64,000 nucleotides of DNA from Cercis canadensis (lineage: Eukaryota > Streptophyta > Magnoliopsida > Fabales > Fabaceae), in contig QAOA01003782.1 in the NCBI GenBank assembly GCA_003255065.1, forward strand, positions 296,626 to 360,625, given 5' to 3'. The first letter of the stretch is position 1. Every line of letters begins with the position of its first letter. Position numbers and translations under genes: made by a program. Under the pieces are notes generated by a model. The model made no database searches and had not been told where the DNA came from. It saw only the letters and a list, made by a program, of their open reading frames with translations. Shown here one piece after another: positions 62,183-64,000 of this stretch.

Positions 62183-62782
62183 CTAGATACCAGGGTCAAA
62201 GACCATTCTCACGAAGTCTTGACTTGCCCCGGTAGAATTATCTTCTGAAGCTGTAGAATCAGAATTGGAACCAGAACTAGAATCAGCTTCAGATGCAGAT
62301 TCAGCAGGATTGCCATCGCTTAAATATGTAGAAATTTCTGCACAGATGGCACAGCTCATGTCACCATCACAAACAGAATGTGAATGGCGCTGAAGATAAC
62401 CTTCTATACCCACAAAGTCAGGGAATCCAGAATATAGCTCCTCATACACATCCACTAACTCTGTGGGAGCATCAATGACCACAGCCTCTGGAATAGAATC
62501 ATCTTGTTCTAAAACGGCTGCAATTTCAGAACAAGCAGTGCAAGCAGAATCACCACAACTGCAGCACAGAGAATCAGGACTGCTCAAGAAGGCAGATATT
62601 TCAGCACATACTGCACAAGGTACATCACCATCACAGTCAGGACAGGAGTTGCACTGAACAGAGTCTTCAACACCAACAAAATCTGGGAAGTCAGCACAGA
62701 GCTCATCATACCCATCCCCAACTAGATCATCAACCAAACCAATGTGAAAGACAGAAGACTCATCCATGGAAGGCTGCATAGC
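62183..62782 (-). pseudogene. Acidic Cys-rich repeated segment downstream of protease (polyprotein remnant)
   Basis: About 198 codons on the minus strand, first methionine at 62,779. Numbered from that methionine it is strongly acidic, has 14 cysteines and contains an internal repeat. Residues 24-66 and 112-154 share the order Y-[DE]-E-L, FPDFVG[VI]E, CDGD, then C-A-[VI]-C-A-E-I-S. A partial third unit at residues 72-90 has CGDSACTACSEIA. The C-terminal ~45 residues are Ser/Asp/Glu-rich and end in VFDPGI before the stop. It overlaps the end of the protease frame, one register away, and looks like its continuation after a one-base loss near 62,782. It occupies the place where reverse transcriptase should begin but shows no RT motif. 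The paired CxxC spacing could bind metal; that is inference. Confidence 0.6.
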
Positions 62783-63654
62783 TCAAAAATATTGAACTGC
62801 ACAACAGAGTCTCCAAACTCCATGGATAGAGTTCCTGCATGAACATCAATCTTGGTCCGTGCGGTCTTGAGGAATGGCCTGCCCAGAATGAGTGGAGCCT
62901 TGCTGGATTGGGACTGTCCCTCCATCTCCAGAATGTAGAAATCTGTTGGAAAGATCAGCTCATCAACTCTGACCAGCACATCTTCAATCACTCCAGCTGG
63001 ATGTGCACTACTCCTGTTGGCTAGCTGGATCACAACACCAGTAGCTCTCAAGGGGCCAAGTCCAAGAGAACTAAACACAGTCATAGGCATCACATTAATG
63101 GAAGCACCAAGGTCTAGCAGGGCATGCTCGATCTTGGATTTGCCTATAACACATGGAATGGTGAAAGTGCCTGGATCCTTGCACTTCTGGGGCATAGGCT
63201 GAATAAGGGCCGAAACGTTCTGACTCATGCTAATTCGCTCATTGCCCTTAAGCCTCCTCCTCTGTGTGCACAATTCCTTTAAAAATTTGGCATATCTAGG
63301 AATTTGCTTGATAGCATCCAGCAATGGAATGTTGACTTCCACCTTCCTGAATGTCTCCAGAAGCTCTTTATCCTTCTCTGCCTCATCTGTTTTCTTAGAC
63401 AGAGTAGCTCTCTGTGGAAAGGGAAGAGGTGCAGAATATGTAGGCTTCTGTTGTGGCCTTTCTAGAGTGGAACTACTAGTGTGCTGGCTGGAACTGCTAG
63501 GGTCAGCAACAGGTATAACTGGCACACTAGGTGTACTCTGAACTGCAGGTGCAGGGTCTGGAATTGACTTGCCACTCCTAAGAATGATTGCACTCACATT
63601 TTTCGAATTAGGGTTAGGAATGGTCTGAGAAGGAAGGGTGCCAGAACCTTGGGA
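62722..63654 (-). pseudogene. Retrotransposon aspartic protease region (gag-pro), broken at both ends
   Basis: Numbered from codon 63,597 (a GTG inside the frame, not a real start), the frame holds a Pro/Ser-rich linker (residues 12-65), a conserved gag-pro segment (EVNIPLLDAIKQIP and YAKFLKELC, about 87-110), then the retropepsin-like domain. The catalytic DLGAS motif is at 162-166, and ILGRPFLKTA at 227-236 is the typical C-terminal signature. The expected product would process the element's polyprotein inside a particle. The frame is continuous with the Gag frame to the right but separated from it by a TAA at 63,655-63,657. After FNIFE (near 62,782) it shifts register, so its last ~20 residues are not protease-like. 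The catalytic residues look intact, but the gene could not be translated as a unit. Confidence 0.82.
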
Positions 63655-64000
63655 TTACAATTGACTCACAGATGATGCCAATTGTCCAATCTGCATTTCC
63701 AGATTCTGCATGGTGGACTCCGCCCTCTGCTGGAACTGGATGTTGCTTGTGGCCATCTGCTTGACTAAATCTTCCAAAGAAGACTCAGGTTTGGATGTTG
63801 ACGGGTTGGCTGGCTGCATAGGCTGCTGCTGGAATGGTGGCCTGTTCTGTTGAAACTGGCCTGGCCTGGCTGGCTGAAATTGGCTCTGTTGTTGCCAAGG
63901 TTGCCTATACTGCTGCTGTTGCTGTGGCTGTTGTTGGGAGGACTGCTGTTGTGGTGCTGCAGCATTGCCATATCTGAAATTTGGATGATCCCTCCAACCA
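63655..64000 (-). pseudogene. Gag C-terminal region, partial, ending in a premature stop
   Basis: Reading left from 63,999 on the minus strand, 114 codons stay open to a TAA at 63,655-63,657. They begin GWRDHPNFRYGN, a motif typical of the Gag C-terminal part in Athila-like elements. A long Gln/Pro-rich segment with runs of Q follows, then a predicted helical stretch (EDLVKQMATSN...QMQNLE-like spacing) just before the stop. I see no CCHC zinc knuckle in the visible part. The rest of Gag lies beyond the window. A 68-codon frame with an ATG at 63,971 is a shadow in another register. Confidence 0.75.

Larger units (their letters stand above)
58906..64000 (-). mobile_element. Partial non-autonomous Ty3/gypsy retrotransposon (Athila/Tat-like), 3' part
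   Basis: Minus-strand element inserted at the right edge of the visible satellite. From right to left it has a Gag C-terminal region, protease, a Cys-rich acidic segment, an A/T-rich spacer, a polypurine tract and the 3' LTR. The family is supported by the NVSAIILRSGK, EVNIPLLDAIKQIP, KFLKELC, DLGASINVMP and ILGRPFLKTARTKIDVH motifs, which are characteristic of the gag-protease junction in plant Athila-like gypsy elements. Only about 1.85 kb separates the last open frame from the 3' LTR. It contains no reverse transcriptase, RNase H or integrase open frame, so the copy depends on other elements. Its 5' LTR and primer-binding site lie beyond the window. The satellite TCCCT at 58,901-58,905 is the expected target duplication. 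Confidence 0.88.

Noticed and set aside
62463-63541. Plus-strand frames over the gag-pro and Cys-rich region (61-104 codons)
   Set aside because: They are antisense shadows of the minus-strand retrotransposon frames.
63765-63971. 68-codon minus-strand frame with an ATG at 63,971
   Set aside because: It is out of register with the Gag frame that carries HPNFRYGN and joins the protease frame. Its Ser/Asn richness comes from reading Gln codons in another frame.

Overview
This window looks like plant pericentromeric or centromeric heterochromatin. I see no host protein-coding gene, tRNA, rRNA or CRISPR array. Two things support a flowering plant: a very long head-to-tail array of a ~104-bp satellite, and LTR-retrotransposon sequence inserted in it and bordering it that carries Ty3/gypsy gag-protease signatures of the Athila/Tat type. 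I cannot name the species.

Layout. Positions 1-58,905 are satellite, all monomers in the same orientation, about 550 in total; the left end of the array lies outside the window. Three LTR-derived sequences interrupt it: a truncated LTR of a related family on the minus strand (17,501-17,888), a complete solo LTR on the plus strand (29,423-30,849) flanked by the 5-bp target duplication CCCGG, and a 44-bp LTR-end scar on the minus strand (39,198-39,241). The monomers form at least three higher-order regimes. The left part uses irregular blocks of 3-5 monomers. The middle part (about 9.2-39.2 kb) uses longer blocks with divergent monomer types, including one carrying GGATCC. The right part (39.2-58.9 kb) has a different monomer set with 3-monomer (313 bp) and about 12-17-monomer repeats. 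Large near-identical tracts recur at offsets of 8,646/6,991, 1,913/2,223, 1,966/1,656, 2,802 and 1,664-1,680 bp. Where the offset changes inside a tract, the step is close to a whole number of monomers (1,655 bp = 16; 310 bp = 3), as expected from unequal exchange. The two truncated LTR remnants lie at the edges of such tracts.

Positions 58,906-64,000 are the 3' part of a minus-strand LTR retrotransposon. In element order (right to left) it has a Gag C-terminal region with a premature stop, an aspartic protease with DLGAS and ILGRPFL motifs, a frameshift, an acidic Cys-rich repeated segment, about 1.8 kb of A/T-rich non-coding DNA with a perfect hairpin beside a second polypurine tract, the terminal polypurine tract, and the 3' LTR (58,906-60,333). 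No reverse transcriptase, RNase H or integrase lies between protease and 3' LTR, so this copy is non-autonomous. Its 5' LTR lies beyond the window.

The many open frames in the satellite are by-products of a 104-bp period that is not a multiple of three, and I do not treat them as genes.
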